A stretch of 64,000 bases of DNA, from positions 19,768 through 83,767 of the forward strand of contig CADECP010000032.1 of the NCBI GenBank assembly GCA_902825875.1, read 5' to 3'. The position numbers were made by a program, and so were the translations under genes. Positions 18,639-27,668 of this stretch are shown here, in pieces. Position 1 is the stretch's first letter. Each line of letters opens with the position of its first letter. Under the pieces are notes generated by a model. It was not told where the DNA came from. It searched no databases and saw only the letters and a program-made list of their open reading frames with translations. The DNA is from an uncultured Acidobacteriota bacterium. Lineage in GTDB: Bacteria > Acidobacteriota > Blastocatellia > RBC074.

Positions 18639-19145
18639 TTACGGTGTGGTTTTAGGCGCTTCCTGTCCTGTGGCTCCGCCAGCGCCCGCACCTGCCAGCG
18701 GAGAACCTCCGCCGTGTGGGACTGCGCTGGGAGTTTTGGCTTCGACATAACGGATTGTTCCGTCTTCGATGACGTTGAAATCGCGCGATGCTGTCGTGGC
18801 ACTCGACCGCGTGGATTGCACACAGTATTGGTCGGGCGTGGCTTCGGTGGAGGTGTAAACGTATCCGCTGACAGCCGTGCCGCCTGCGAAGTTGGCGTCA
18901 ATCAAACCTGCCTGGTTCAATTCGGACAGAGACCCGAATTTGCCCTTCATTGCACTGAACTGAGCCTGGTTGTTGTGAACGGTTCGCAGAGTCTGAATGG
19001 CGGCGGTTTCGCGCCCGGTTTCCAAATTCTTAAGCAGTTTGGGAACGGCGACGGCGGCCAGAATGCCCACGATGGCGACGACGATCAGCAATTCGATCAA
19101 GGAAAATCCCGCTTCAATGCGGCGGCGTGAGTGTTGGTGCTTCAT
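18639..19145 (-). CDS. Type IV pilin-like / type II secretion pseudopilin
   Basis: 168-residue prepilin. The leader ends in G just before FSLIELLIVVAIVGILAAVA (about 14-33): prepilin peptidase would cut after Gly and methylate Phe, and the Glu at mature position 5 is present. The mature part has the usual helix (NLETGRETAAIQTLRTVHNNQAQF) and a small globular domain with two cysteines, and ends in a Gly/Ala-rich tail. No assembly ATPase, secretin or peptidase is nearby, so it must use machinery encoded elsewhere. It could serve a pilus or a secretion pseudopilus; I cannot decide. Confidence 0.9.
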   Translation of the reverse strand: MKHQHSRRRIEAGFSLIELLIVVAIVGILAAVAVPKLLKNLETGRETAAIQTLRTVHNNQAQFSAMKGKFGSLSELNQAGLIDANFAGGTAVSGYVYTSTEATPDQYCVQSTRSSATTASRDFNVIEDGTIRYVEAKTPSAVPHGGGSPLAGAGAGGATGQEAPKTTP

Positions 19146-19283
19146 AAAACTTCTTAGCTCCTTCCAGATTTAGGAAAACTTGTTGAGGGTCATTGCGACG
19201 ATGCTTGTCACGATGGAAGATCAGGACGGTTCCAATATTACACACCGCTGCTGAGATTTGCCAAGCTGCTGACAACCCGGCCC

Positions 19284-19964
19284 TCACAGATGCCGCACGT
19301 AACTCCGCAACGCGACGATCAGCGCAAACAGCGAAATTACCATCCAGGAAACTGCCCAGACCGTCGCGGGGATCATGGTCATTTGCTGCATCGTCACAGC
19401 GTCAGAATGCATAGTCGTCGTCGCGGAAAGCACGAACAACGTTCGCAAATCCAGAAAAGCGTTCAGGCAGCATTGCACAGCCAGAAAACTGAGAAAGAAA
19501 TGCGCGAAGTCGGGACTGGAAATGATCGCCACTCCAGCCAAGCCCAAAGCCAGCAGTATCCCCATCGCCCAAGTGACCCAATCTCCTGCCAAAAACACCG
19601 TCACCAACAGAACCACACCGGCGCACGCCGTCAACGCGGCTTTGGCTCGCGTGGTGTAACTGCCCAAAACTAACAACGCCACTCCAAAAACTGTGCTGGT
19701 CAAATACCCTGCGCTGGCGATTGCCAGTGGGAATCCTCCGCGCGTCAGCGTTTCTCCGCTGGCATCCAAAAACACGTGCAGCCGCTCCACCTGCCCCAAG
19801 GTCATAAACGCAGCAATGGCATGTCCGCCTTCGTGAATGAAGGTTACGAACAATCGAATCGGGTACACCACCGCCCAGGCCAGCGGTAAATAAGAAAACG
19901 CGACGGTCAGCACCGAAGCGCCGAGCAAAAACCACAATGGATCACGATTTTTTCTGGTTCGCAT
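19284..19964 (-). CDS. M50-family membrane metallopeptidase
   Basis: Integral membrane protein of 226 residues with about six helices. The zinc motif HEGGHAIAAF (about 44-53, following FVTFI) matches HExxH of intramembrane or M50B-like peptidases, which often lack a PDZ domain at this size. The second metal-site motif typical of site-2 proteases is not obvious; the candidate is around SSPDFAHFF. It stands alone between the pilin gene and a divergent thioesterase. Site-2 type cleavage is not proven. Confidence 0.8.
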   Translation of the reverse strand: MRTRKNRDPLWFLLGASVLTVAFSYLPLAWAVVYPIRLFVTFIHEGGHAIAAFMTLGQVERLHVFLDASGETLTRGGFPLAIASAGYLTSTVFGVALLVLGSYTTRAKAALTACAGVVLLVTVFLAGDWVTWAMGILLALGLAGVAIISSPDFAHFFLSFLAVQCCLNAFLDLRTLFVLSATTTMHSDAVTMQQMTMIPATVWAVSWMVISLFALIVALRSYVRHL

Positions 19965-20075
19965 AGCTCCGAAAACGCAGACAAGTCCTGAAAAGTTCTA
20001 GCGACAATTTCCCCAAGCCTGTGGGACAATTTTGAAACGCAATCACACTTTACCGAAGGAGATCGAAATCAACCA

Positions 20076-20501
20076 ATGCCCGGAAAAGAGTTTGACCTGT
20101 TGAAACCATTGTCCGAACGAAATCCATATCTGAACTTTTTGGGAATCGAATTGCTGGACGCAGGCGAAGGCTGGGTAAAAATGAAGCTCAGCTTTCGCCC
20201 GGAATTTCTGCAACCGTTCACCGTTCACGGCGGAGCGATTTATTCGCTGGCCGATGCTGCGGCGGCTCATGCCTTGATGACGCGAATCATGCCCGAACAG
20301 TATCCGACTACTGTCGAACAGCGCATCAACTTCCTGAAAGCCGTCAAAGATCAGGACGTGTACTGCGAAGCCACCATTCTCAATCTTGGCCGCACGCTGG
20401 CTTACGCCGAAGCGACGATGACGACGGCAGACGGCACACTTGTCGCCAAAAGCGCAGCAACGTTGATGCGGCTCGACGTTGCGCGCGCCAAAAAAGAATA
20501 A
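20076..20501 (+). CDS. PaaI-family hotdog thioesterase
   Basis: 141-residue single hotdog domain predicted to hydrolyse aromatic or acyl-CoA thioesters. The long central helix region FTVHGGAIYSLADAAAAHALM (about 49-69) has the conserved HGG and the Asp that serve catalysis in PaaI-type enzymes, followed by strands TVEQRINFLKAV and GTLVAKSAATLMRL. A GAAGGAG ribosome-binding site is about 13 nt upstream. Just ahead of it lies a half-copy (TGTGGGACAATTTT, about 20022) of the GGGACAATT palindrome found at 52.8 kb. Substrate unknown. Confidence 0.9.
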   Translation: MPGKEFDLLKPLSERNPYLNFLGIELLDAGEGWVKMKLSFRPEFLQPFTVHGGAIYSLADAAAAHALMTRIMPEQYPTTVEQRINFLKAVKDQDVYCEATILNLGRTLAYAEATMTTADGTLVAKSAATLMRLDVARAKKE

Positions 20502-20509
20502 CTGCGGAG

Positions 20510-20662
20510 TTACCGAATAAACCCCGCCGCGTTTTCCAACGCTTCTTTGACCGATTTCCACCCGAAGCCCGGCGAATAAATCTGATAAGCGAAATAGGCC
20601 ATCAACAGCGTCAGGGCAACAATGAAAAGCCGGTCAAGCAAGCGATACCCGTTGTCGCGCAT
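20510..20662 (-). CDS. Small single-helix membrane protein downstream of dnaN
   Basis: 50-codon reading frame too short for most callers: MRDNGYRLLDRLFIVALTLL, then MAYFAYQIYSPGFGWKSVKE and ALENAAGFIR. There is one transmembrane helix (about 12-28) with a basic cytoplasmic N terminus and a short amphipathic tail. GGAG lies 9 nt before the ATG. It is on the same strand as dnaN, 177 nt after it, and is separated by a hairpin. It abuts the thioesterase gene tail to tail. No known family recognised; codon use and ribosome-binding site support a real gene. Confidence 0.6.
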   Translation of the reverse strand: MRDNGYRLLDRLFIVALTLLMAYFAYQIYSPGFGWKSVKEALENAAGFIR

Positions 20663-20784
20663 GGCTTGTGACTCCAATTCAATTTCAACGCTTGTTGAAA
20701 GTTCTGATTTTCGGATGAACTAAAAAGGGGGGATTGCGAAAGGTAATGTTGGTTATTTTTGGGGTTACAGTCAACGAAACCAGT

Positions 20785-20827
20785 TCGCAAGAGCGACAAG
20801 CGGGTGATGATCTTATCGCTCTTGCGA
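20785..20827 (-). terminator. Hairpin downstream of dnaN
   Basis: Perfect 12-bp inverted repeat TCGCAAGAGCGA / TCGCTCTTGCGA with a 19-nt loop, just past the dnaN stop at 20840. No run of T follows on the minus strand, so it may be a 3' stabiliser or weak terminator. Confidence 0.55.
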
Positions 20828-20839
20828 TTCAATGTTCGA

Positions 20840-21940
20840 TCACAGTCGCATCGGCATAACGATGTATCGGAAATCGTAATCGCTCTCGTCTTTTGATCGA
20901 AGCTGTGTTTGCGAATTGCTGTCCTTGAATTCCAACAGCACGTCGCCTTCCTGAATTACACCGAAAAAATCCAGCAGGTAACTGGCGTTGAACGCGGCGG
21001 AAATTTCCGGGCCGTTGTATTCGACCGGCAAGACTTCGTTGGCTTCACCGGATTCCGAAGCCGGAGCGGAAATCGTCACCTTGCCCTCCGTCACGTCGAA
21101 ACGAATCGTGTGTGAACGTTCATCAGCCATCAACGCGACTCGGCGCAACGCCGCAGCAAGTTGTCCGGCGGGAATGGCTACGCGGTTGTCATTGTTTTTC
21201 GGCAGCACCAATTCGTAATTCGGGAATTGACCGCTCAGCGTGCGCGAAGACAACAACCGTCTGCCGAACCGGAAAAACAAGTGGTTTTCGTTGAATCCGA
21301 TTTCAACCGTTTCTTCGGTGTCGGCGCTCAGCCGCGACAATTCCGCCAAAGTCTTTTTCGGAATCAGCACGTCCAGACTGGCTTCGCCCAGATTGGCAGG
21401 TTTTTCAACGTACGAAAGCCTGTGGCCGTCGGTAGCCACCATACGGGTTTTGTCCGAATGAATCTCGAACTTCGCGCCGTTCAATGTGTAACGCGATTCT
21501 TCGGCGGTGATGGCGAATTGCGTGCGCGCGATCAGCGTGCGAAGCGTTTCCGCCGGCAGCGATGTGAAATGGCCAGTGAATTCTGGGGTTTCGGGAAAAT
21601 TGTCTTTGGGCAATCCGGCCATACGAAACCGCGATCGTTCACAAACAATTGCAATTTGGTCGTTATCGCCCTGTTTGAATTCAATTTCGGCTTCGGGTAA
21701 CGAGCGAACGATCTCGAATAGTTTTTTGGCTTGAAGGCAAATCGCTCCTCCCTTTTTCGATTCAATCGGGCAAATGGTCGAAATGGCTACGTCCAGGTCG
21801 GTTCCCTTGATCGAAAGCTCGCTGCCTTTCGCTTCCAGCAGCAGGTTTGACAGGATCGGAATCGTGCTTTTCTTTTCAACGACACCTTGAATCAAATTTA
21901 GTTCTTTCAGCAGAGCTGATTTGCTAACAGTGAAATGCAT
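20840..21940 (-). CDS. dnaN: DNA polymerase III beta subunit (sliding clamp)
   Basis: Processivity clamp that encircles DNA and tethers polymerase III and other clamp-binding proteins. The 366 residues match the usual length, with three repeated clamp domains: N-terminal [36 protein letters not shown], central [23 protein letters not shown] and C-terminal [26 protein letters not shown]. The end YIVMPMRL is the canonical C terminus forming the peptide-binding cleft. It is transcribed in the same direction as dnaA, 304 nt away, across the probable oriC. Confidence 0.98.
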   Translation of the reverse strand: MHFTVSKSALLKELNLIQGVVEKKSTIPILSNLLLEAKGSELSIKGTDLDVAISTICPIESKKGGAICLQAKKLFEIVRSLPEAEIEFKQGDNDQIAIVCERSRFRMAGLPKDNFPETPEFTGHFTSLPAETLRTLIARTQFAITAEESRYTLNGAKFEIHSDKTRMVATDGHRLSYVEKPANLGEASLDVLIPKKTLAELSRLSADTEETVEIGFNENHLFFRFGRRLLSSRTLSGQFPNYELVLPKNNDNRVAIPAGQLAAALRRVALMADERSHTIRFDVTEGKVTISAPASESGEANEVLPVEYNGPEISAAFNASYLLDFFGVIQEGDVLLEFKDSNSQTQLRSKDESDYDFRYIVMPMRL

Positions 21941-22244
21941 GACTTGCTCCCTTTCAGAAATTTCCTCTGGCTAGTTTTCTTTCTACTTACTAAATCCTAA
22001 AAAACTATATTTATCCAGCAGTAGTAGTAGTGCCTGTGGAAAAGTGGAAAACCATCCTAAGCAGTTTGTTCCGCTTCGGTTTAACCGAATTTTAGCCTGT
22101 GAATAAACTTGTTGACCAACTGACCGCCCTGTGGGCATCGGCTGTGGAAAACTGCAATTGGTGAAAATCATCCGGGAAAATCCACAGATGTTCACCGCCA
22201 TTCACAGGCCGTTATAAAAATGAGTTGTGAAAAATCGAAAAAGC
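21941..22244. other. Probable chromosomal replication origin (oriC) in the dnaA-dnaN gap
   Basis: This 304-nt gene-free stretch holds several DnaA-box-like 9-mers: TGTGGAAAA at 22035 and 22143, TGTGAATAA at 22098, AAATCCACA at 22178, TGTGAAAAA at 22226 and an ATTCACAGG at 22200. Read from dnaA towards dnaN, boxes are followed by a GG step, then TAG triplets (22018-22031), then an AT-rich tract (about 21985-22013). This is the layout of the Bacillus subtilis basal unwinding system. Function is inferred. Confidence 0.85.
22018..22051 (+). promoter_or_regulatory. DnaA-trio element beside a double DnaA box
   Basis: A box TGTGGAAAA (22035-22043) is immediately followed by a second, imperfect box AGTGGAAAA (22043-22051). 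Moving the other way, GCC is followed by GTAGTAGTAGT (22021-22031), which reads 3'-GAT GAT GAT-5' away from the box, plus one CAG. DnaA-trios bind single-stranded DNA during melting in the known system; the adjacent ATATTTATCC is the likely opening site. Confidence 0.8.
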
Positions 22245-23666
22245 CTATTTACAGCTAGCAATTAGGCTGTTGATAACGGTGTGGATATTTCCTTTTTTCT
22301 CCTGGCACAACGTCTGAATTTTTTTGACGCTGTGCAACACCGTCGTGTGATGTTTGTCGCCGAATTCGCGCCCGATTTCCGGCAGGCTTGATCGTGTCAG
22401 AGTCTTGCACAGGTACATTGCCACCTGACGCGGAAAGGCGATTTCGCGCGAGTTCGATTTGGATTTCAGTTCCGAAACTTTCAGTTTGTAATGTTCGGCG
22501 ACGATTTTCTGAATCATTTCGATGGTGACGGAACGCTCCTCTTCTTCGATGATGTTTTTGATCGCTTCCTGTGCCAGCGCCAGATTGATCGTGTCGCCGC
22601 GCAACGAAGACAGCGCCGTCAGCCGAACCAGCGAACCTTCCAATTCGCGTATGTTCGATTTTATTCGTTTGGCGATGTACATCGTCACATCGTCTGGCAG
22701 ATCAATTTTTTCGCTTTCGGCCTTTTTTCGCAAAATGGCGACTTTGGTTTCCAGATCAGGCGGAGTGATGTCGGCAATCAATCCCCATTCGAACCGCGAA
22801 TGCAGCCGCTCTTCCAACGTGGGAATGTCTTTGGGCGCGCAATCCGCAGAAATGACAATCTGCTTTTGTCCGTCGTGCAGCGCATTGAAGGTGTGAAAGA
22901 ACTCTTCCTGAGTGCGCTCCTTGCCGGCGATGAACTGAATGTCGTCAATCAGCAAAATGTCTATCGAACGATACCGGTCGCGGAAAGCCATCGTCTGGTC
23001 GTAGCGAATCGCATTTATCAGTTCGTTCATGAACCGCTCTGCGGAAATGTAACAGAGCCGCAAATGGCGATATTGTTCTTTGATGCGATGGCCGATGGCA
23101 CACATCAGGTGCGTTTTGCCCAAACCGACTCCGCCGTAAATGAACAACGGGTTGTAAGTTTTCGACGGAGTATCGGCCACAGCCTGTGCCGCGGCGTGGG
23201 CAAACTGATTGCAGGAACCGACGACAAACGTATCGAATGTGTATTTCTGGTTTAGATGGACTTCTGATTGGTCGGCGTCAGCGTATCGCTGAGTCGTGAC
23301 GGTCGCGGTTGAAAAATACTGACGCGAAGGCGCGGCCATTGTCCGAGCAGTTGGCTTTTGGACATGAATCGAATCGGCATTGGCAGCCGGACGAACTTGT
23401 CCGTTTTGAATCTGCGCTTCGGAATTTGCCATTGCTTCAAAGGCGATAGAACAACCGGCGATGCCAACTTCGTCCAGAGATTCTTCCAGCACGTCGCTGT
23501 AATTGTTCAAAATCCAGTCTTCAAACACGCGATCAGGGACTTTCACTTTCAACGTCGAACCTTCCAGTTCCAGGAAAGAGGTCGGCTTGAACCACGTCGT
23601 AAAGCTTTCGTGATTCACTCTTTTCTCGACTGCCGAGAGTACCGATTCCCAGATGTTTTCGCTCAT
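22245..23666 (-). CDS. dnaA: Chromosomal replication initiator DnaA
   Basis: AAA+ protein that binds oriC and melts it. The 473 residues contain the N-terminal helicase-interaction domain ([21 protein letters not shown]), a variable linker (about 85-135), Walker [10 protein letters not shown] (178-186), Walker [28 protein letters not shown], the sensor regions and the C-terminal DnaA-box-binding domain [20 protein letters not shown]. All four domains look intact. The start ATG at 23666 has no clear Shine-Dalgarno; a long GC-rich hairpin sits in its leader. Confidence 0.98.
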   Translation of the reverse strand: MSENIWESVLSAVEKRVNHESFTTWFKPTSFLELEGSTLKVKVPDRVFEDWILNNYSDVLEESLDEVGIAGCSIAFEAMANSEAQIQNGQVRPAANADSIHVQKPTARTMAAPSRQYFSTATVTTQRYADADQSEVHLNQKYTFDTFVVGSCNQFAHAAAQAVADTPSKTYNPLFIYGGVGLGKTHLMCAIGHRIKEQYRHLRLCYISAERFMNELINAIRYDQTMAFRDRYRSIDILLIDDIQFIAGKERTQEEFFHTFNALHDGQKQIVISADCAPKDIPTLEERLHSRFEWGLIADITPPDLETKVAILRKKAESEKIDLPDDVTMYIAKRIKSNIRELEGSLVRLTALSSLRGDTINLALAQEAIKNIIEEEERSVTIEMIQKIVAEHYKLKVSELKSKSNSREIAFPRQVAMYLCKTLTRSSLPEIGREFGDKHHTTVLHSVKKIQTLCQEKKGNIHTVINSLIASCK

Positions 23667-23683
23667 AAGGCAACGTTGACGCC

Positions 23684-23730
23684 GTCAGTTTGGCGCGCAA
23701 AAGCCTTCGCTTTTCGCGCGCGGAACTGAC
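23684..23730 (-). promoter_or_regulatory. Long hairpin in the dnaA leader
   Basis: Arms GTCAGTT + GCGCGCAAAAGC and their complements (GCTTTTCGCGCGC, AACTGAC) close around a CTTC loop, interrupted only by small mismatches. The stem lies 18 nt before the dnaA ATG and after the candidate promoter, so it would form in the mRNA leader. It may control dnaA translation or mRNA stability, or bind a protein. Confidence 0.6.
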
Positions 23731-23775
23731 TGTTTTGAAATCTTTACAGAAGTTTTCTGACTTAGAAGGGCTGCG

Positions 23776-23803
23776 AGTATACAGAACGAAAAAGTGATTG
23801 CAA
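23776..23803 (-). promoter_or_regulatory. Candidate dnaA promoter
   Basis: Minus-strand -35 TTGCAA (23798-23803), 16-nt spacer, -10 TATACT (23776-23781), placing transcription start about 100 nt upstream of dnaA. The -10 is five of six to consensus. Confidence 0.6.
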
Positions 23804-23912
23804 GGAATCCATTTTCAGACTTTCGCTGGCAGTTCATAATGTGATTATTGGCTGCGGAATACTTGGAAAGACAAGCCGAATCATCGAAATTGTTTGTCGA
23901 GGAGAATTTGAA

Positions 23913-25871
23913 ATGACAGAAAAAAGCATTGCGTCTTACGGTTCGTGGCGTTCGCCGATCACGTCGGATTTGATCGTCGCCGGAACCGTCAGGTTGGGTC
24001 AGGTGGAAATTGATGGCGAAACCGTTTTTTGGAGCGAAGGACGCCCGGCGGAAAAAGGTCGCAACGTGATTGTCAGGCCTTCGCCGGACGGTTCGATCCC
24101 GGACAGTTCGACAATGGATGTGATTCCGTCGCCGTTCAACGCGCGAACGCTGGTCAACGAATACGGCGGAGGCAGTTTTGCGGTCAGCAATGGCGAAGTC
24201 TTCTTTTCCAATTTTGCCGATCAACGGCTTTATCGAATTGCGCCGAACGCCGAACCGCAAGCCGTGACTGCGGAATCGAAGTTTCGTTATGCCGACGGTA
24301 TTGTGGATTGGCTGCGAAATCGGTTTGTCTGCGTCCGCGAAGATCATTCCGTTGCCGGACGCGAAGCCGCGACGACGTTGGTGGCGATTGATCTGGCCAG
24401 CGGCGAGCAAACTGTTTTGGCCGAAGGCAATGATTTTTACTCTTCGCCACGATTGAATCCCGATGGCAATCAACTGGCTTGGCTGGCGTGGAATCATCCG
24501 AACATGCCTTGGGATGGTTCGGAGCTTTGGTTGGCCGATGTACGAGCGGACGGTTTGCTGGTGAACAAAACCTTGATTGCTGGCGGTTCGGCAGAATCGG
24601 TGTTCCAGCCGGAATGGTCGCCCGGCGGCGATTTGTATTTCGTTTCTGACCCAAACGGCTGGTGGAATTTGTATCGTCAGCGCGCAGGTCGCGTCGAAGC
24701 CGTTTGCCAAATGGAAGCCGAATTCGGAATGCCGCAATGGGTGTTCGGCATGTCCTCTTATGCTTTTATTTCGCCGACGCAGATTGTTTGCAGTTATATC
24801 CAAAATGGTTTTTCACACTTGGCGTTGATCGAAATCGAAACCGGCGAACTCACCTCCATCGAATCGCCGTACACACAAATCGAAGGCATACGATCTGCGG
24901 CGGGCAAGGTGGTGTTTTTCGCCGCTGCGCCAACGCAAGGTTCCGCGATTGTCAGCTTTGATCCGGCAACGCGACGGTTTGAAACATTGCGCCGATCAAG
25001 CGATCTGACAATTGATGCCGGTTACATTTCCGTTGCTCAGGCGGTCGAGTTTCCTACCGAGTCAGGGCTGACCGCACACGGCTTCTTTTATCCGCCGCAG
25101 AACAAAGATTACGCAGCGCCGGTTAATGAGCGTCCGCCGCTGCTCGTCATGATTCACGGCGGTCCGACTTCGGCGGCGTTTGCAACTTTGAAGCTGGGAA
25201 TTCAGTACTGGACTTCGCGGGGCATTGCTGTGTTGGATGTCAATTACGGCGGCAGCACAGGTTACGGGCGAGCTTACCGCGAACGGTTGAAAGGCAATTG
25301 GGGCGTGGTGGATGTGGACGATTGTGTCAACGGCGCTCGGTTTTTGGCGGAGCAAGGTTTGCCAGAATGGATTGTTGATGGCAATCGGCTGGCAATCACA
25401 GGCGGCAGCGCAGGAGGTTACACCGTGTTATGCGCGCTGGCGTTCCGCGACGTGTTCAAAGCCGGAGCAAGTCATTACGGTGTCAGCGATCTGGCCGCGC
25501 TGGAAATTGACACTCACAAATTTGAATCGCGTTACTCGCACTCGCTGGTTGCGCCGTATCCCGAACGTGCCGATCTTTACAGCGAACGTTCGCCGATTCA
25601 TCACACCGACAAGCTGAACGCGCCGGTGATTTTCTTTCAAGGCCTGGAAGACAAGGTCGTGCCGCCGAACCAGTCTGAAATGATGGTCGAAGCCTTGCGG
25701 CAAAAGAATCTGCCGGTTGCTTATGTCACCTTTGAAGGCGAACAACATGGTTTTCGCCAAGCGGCAAACATCAAACGCGCGCTGGATGGCGAACTTTATT
25801 TTTACTCGCGCATTTTTGGTTTTGAGCTGGCTGACGCGGTTGAGCCAGTACCGATAGAAAATCTCCCGTAA
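23913..25871 (+). CDS. S9-family prolyl oligopeptidase-like serine peptidase
   Basis: 652-residue enzyme with an N-terminal seven-bladed propeller (about 1-390) gating a C-terminal alpha/beta-hydrolase domain. The nucleophile Ser is in [11 protein letters not shown], Asp in [11 protein letters not shown] and His in GEQHGFR, so the triad is complete. [19 protein letters not shown] is typical of the dipeptidyl aminopeptidase/acylaminoacyl peptidase branch. I chose ATG 23913 because GAGGAG lies 8 nt ahead; an upstream in-frame start at 23841 lacks support. No signal peptide, so it is probably cytoplasmic. It diverges from dnaA. Confidence 0.92.
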   Translation: MTEKSIASYGSWRSPITSDLIVAGTVRLGQVEIDGETVFWSEGRPAEKGRNVIVRPSPDGSIPDSSTMDVIPSPFNARTLVNEYGGGSFAVSNGEVFFSNFADQRLYRIAPNAEPQAVTAESKFRYADGIVDWLRNRFVCVREDHSVAGREAATTLVAIDLASGEQTVLAEGNDFYSSPRLNPDGNQLAWLAWNHPNMPWDGSELWLADVRADGLLVNKTLIAGGSAESVFQPEWSPGGDLYFVSDPNGWWNLYRQRAGRVEAVCQMEAEFGMPQWVFGMSSYAFISPTQIVCSYIQNGFSHLALIEIETGELTSIESPYTQIEGIRSAAGKVVFFAAAPTQGSAIVSFDPATRRFETLRRSSDLTIDAGYISVAQAVEFPTESGLTAHGFFYPPQNKDYAAPVNERPPLLVMIHGGPTSAAFATLKLGIQYWTSRGIAVLDVNYGGSTGYGRAYRERLKGNWGVVDVDDCVNGARFLAEQGLPEWIVDGNRLAITGGSAGGYTVLCALAFRDVFKAGASHYGVSDLAALEIDTHKFESRYSHSLVAPYPERADLYSERSPIHHTDKLNAPVIFFQGLEDKVVPPNQSEMMVEALRQKNLPVAYVTFEGEQHGFRQAANIKRALDGELYFYSRIFGFELADAVEPVPIENLP

Positions 25872-25887
25872 CAGAAATTCACCTCAT

Positions 25888-26052
25888 CCACGAAGGAACA
25901 CGAAGCGGACACGAAGAAAGAAAACAGGACAGGATTTACAGGATTCAACAGGATTTTTATCAGCCTGATTCGATCAAGAGTTTCATCTTGCCAATACTGT
26001 AAATCCTGTCGGAGTTTCTTCTTCCTTCGTGGCGCTTCGTGTGTCTTCGTGG
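25888..26052. repeat. Long inverted repeat (CACGAAG / CAGGATT type)
   Basis: Imperfect 165-bp inverted repeat. The outer arms (25888-25924 and 26016-26052) consist of CACGAAG-rich units at roughly 85 percent identity. The inner arms share GACAGGATTTACAG. The right arm enters the 5' end of the downstream sigma-factor frame. The inner CAGGATT unit recurs at 29026, 30649, 51507 and 61887. Confidence 0.85.
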
Positions 26053-26619
26053 AAAGAAAACCAACTTTCAAAAGCTGATTCCGACGAAGCGTTGATCGTC
26101 AAAGTCGGGCAGGGCGACATTCGTGCGTTTGAATTGCTGGTCAGTCGCCATCAAAAAGCCGCGTTGCGAGCGGCTCGGCGATTCGTAATTGACCGGCAGG
26201 AAGCCGAAGACCTGGCGCAGGAAGCTTTCCTGATCATCTTTCGCAAAGCCAATCAGTACGAACCAAAGGCTTCGTTCAAAACGTGGTTTTTCACGATTCT
26301 GCTGAACCTTTGCCGCAACGCCGTAAAAAAGAAAAAGCCGGTTTATTTCGACACGCCGCCAGCGGAAGTTGTTGAAAGTGCTGGCGGCGAAGACCCGACC
26401 GAACAACTTGACCGTCGGCAACTTCAGCAGGCGCTGGCCAGTGCCATCGCCAAACTGCCCGAAAATCAACGATCGGCATTTATCCTTTGCCACTACGAAA
26501 ATTTCAGCTATGCCGAAGCCGCCAAAACGATTGGCGTTTCGGTCAAGGCGATTGAATCCTTGCTGGTGCGCGCCAAACGCAGCTTGCGCGATGATTTGGG
26601 GCAGTACCGTGTGCGTTAG
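26029..26619 (+). CDS. ECF-type RNA polymerase sigma factor
   Basis: 196-residue alternative sigma factor. Region 2 is seen in LLVSRHQKAALRAARRFVIDRQEAEDLAQEAFLIIFRKA (about 37-75, with the -10-melting helix NQYEPKASFKTWFFTILLNLCRN after it). Region 4 is LPENQRSAFILCHYENFSYAEAAKTIGVSVKAIESLLVRAKRSL (about 145-188), a complete HTH. The spacer is short, as in ECF groups. The only upstream start is GTG 26029, and its first eight codons come from the right arm of the inverted repeat; no internal ATG precedes region 2. It is followed by a membrane protein and a Spy-like protein, probably its regulators. Confidence 0.92.
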   Translation: MALRVSSWKENQLSKADSDEALIVKVGQGDIRAFELLVSRHQKAALRAARRFVIDRQEAEDLAQEAFLIIFRKANQYEPKASFKTWFFTILLNLCRNAVKKKKPVYFDTPPAEVVESAGGEDPTEQLDRRQLQQALASAIAKLPENQRSAFILCHYENFSYAEAAKTIGVSVKAIESLLVRAKRSLRDDLGQYRVR

Positions 26620-26694
26620 CAAGCCGGTAATTCAAAAAAATACCGACACCGGCGCAGGATTTTTCAGGCTTGGTTGTATAACCCACAGACAACC

Positions 26695-27138
26695 ATGAAT
26701 TACCAAAACGATCCAAACAAATTTTCTGAACAGGAGTTCGACCGGTTTCTGCGCGAAGCCGACGACTTTTATGGCGAAGCTCCGGGCTTGAATGTGCCAA
26801 CGAACTTCGTCGCTCGCCTCGTTAATCTGGCTCAAACCGAAATTTCGCCCGCTGTCGTGCCGGCCAAAGTTTCGTGGTCACTGCAAAACTGGTTTTACGA
26901 ATTCAGTCTGGCCGTGCGGCTGGCGACGGCATTCGCGTTGTTGTTGGCGGTCTTGGGCGGCGTTCGCGTCGGGCAGGCAGTGACGGAACTAATTGCGCGG
27001 CGAGATGTTCCGCCAACAATTGAAATGGCTGATCCGCTGGGGCTGGCCGTGCCTGAACAATCCATTGTTCAGTTGATCCACAGCGACGAATTGGGCAACC
27101 ACCAACACCACAACCGCAATGCCGGAGAGCGACGATGA
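26695..27138 (+). CDS. Single-pass membrane protein, candidate anti-sigma factor
   Basis: 147-residue protein with a hydrophilic N-terminal region (EFDRFLREADDFYGEAPGLNVPTNFVARLVNLAQ) that would be cytoplasmic, one transmembrane helix (about 87-108, ATAFALLLAVLGGVRVGQAV) and a short periplasmic tail ending in a His-rich stretch (HQHHNR). It has no visible zinc-finger cysteines, so it is not a classic ZAS anti-sigma factor. Position directly after an ECF sigma gene and before a Spy-like gene (stop/start ATGA overlap) argues for an anti-sigma role; that is inference. Confidence 0.75.
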   Translation: MNYQNDPNKFSEQEFDRFLREADDFYGEAPGLNVPTNFVARLVNLAQTEISPAVVPAKVSWSLQNWFYEFSLAVRLATAFALLLAVLGGVRVGQAVTELIARRDVPPTIEMADPLGLAVPEQSIVQLIHSDELGNHQHHNRNAGERR

Positions 27139-27632
27139 AAAAGAAACTTTTTCAAATCGGTTTTGTCGTGTCGTTGGTGTTTAACATCGCGGCGATTGCG
27201 ACAGTTGGTTACAGCCTGTATTTCGCCAAGCCGGTTTCCAGTCACAAGACGAATCTGTTTGCCGCTTACGACCGGTTGAACCTGACCGACCAGCAAAGAA
27301 CGGAGTTATGGTCGCGTTACATGGACATGGTGCGCGGCATTACGGCTTCGCAGGAACAGTACAAAACCAAATGGGCGGAAGCGGTTCAGTTGATCGCGCA
27401 GCCGCAACCGGACTGGAAAGCGATTGAAGCCAAACAGTCGGAGATTCTGGAAATCAATCGCCAGACGCAAACCATGATTTTTCAGCGATGGGATTGGGCG
27501 AAAACCCAGTTGTCGCCAGAACAGCAACAAGTCTTTTTTGAAATTCTGCAACAGCGCATCAAGTCTGGCGAAATGCTCGGCGAGATCAAAACTGTGCAGG
27601 AAATCATCAACAAACAATCTGCAAAACCCTGA
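27135..27632 (+). CDS. Spy/CpxP-like periplasmic protein (heavy-metal sensor type)
   Basis: 165-residue protein, anchored or exported through an N-terminal helix (FQIGFVVSLVFNIAAIATVGYSLYF, about 5-29). The rest is all-helical with the LTxxQ repeat hallmark seen as NLTDQQRTELWSRYMDMV and QLSPEQQQVFFEIL, like the Spy/CpxP/CnrX (metal-resist) fold. Members act as periplasmic chaperones or bind metals and signal to an anti-sigma factor, as CnrX does with CnrY-CnrH. The sigma / membrane protein / Spy-like order here mirrors that three-part system. Copper sensing would suit the copper-protein genes downstream, but no ligand set is certain. Confidence 0.8.
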   Translation: MKKKLFQIGFVVSLVFNIAAIATVGYSLYFAKPVSSHKTNLFAAYDRLNLTDQQRTELWSRYMDMVRGITASQEQYKTKWAEAVQLIAQPQPDWKAIEAKQSEILEINRQTQTMIFQRWDWAKTQLSPEQQQVFFEILQQRIKSGEMLGEIKTVQEIINKQSAKP

Positions 27633-27668
27633 GTTCGCAATACGCAACAACCCTGGAGGAATAGTTTC

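Noticed and set aside
23685..24803. 372-codon frame opposite the S9 peptidase
   Set aside because: Peptidase motifs on the other strand are complete; this frame has no recognisable domain.
26695..27138. Classical zinc-binding anti-sigma factor
   Set aside because: No HxxxCxxC motif is present; only position and topology support an anti-sigma role, so the call was softened.
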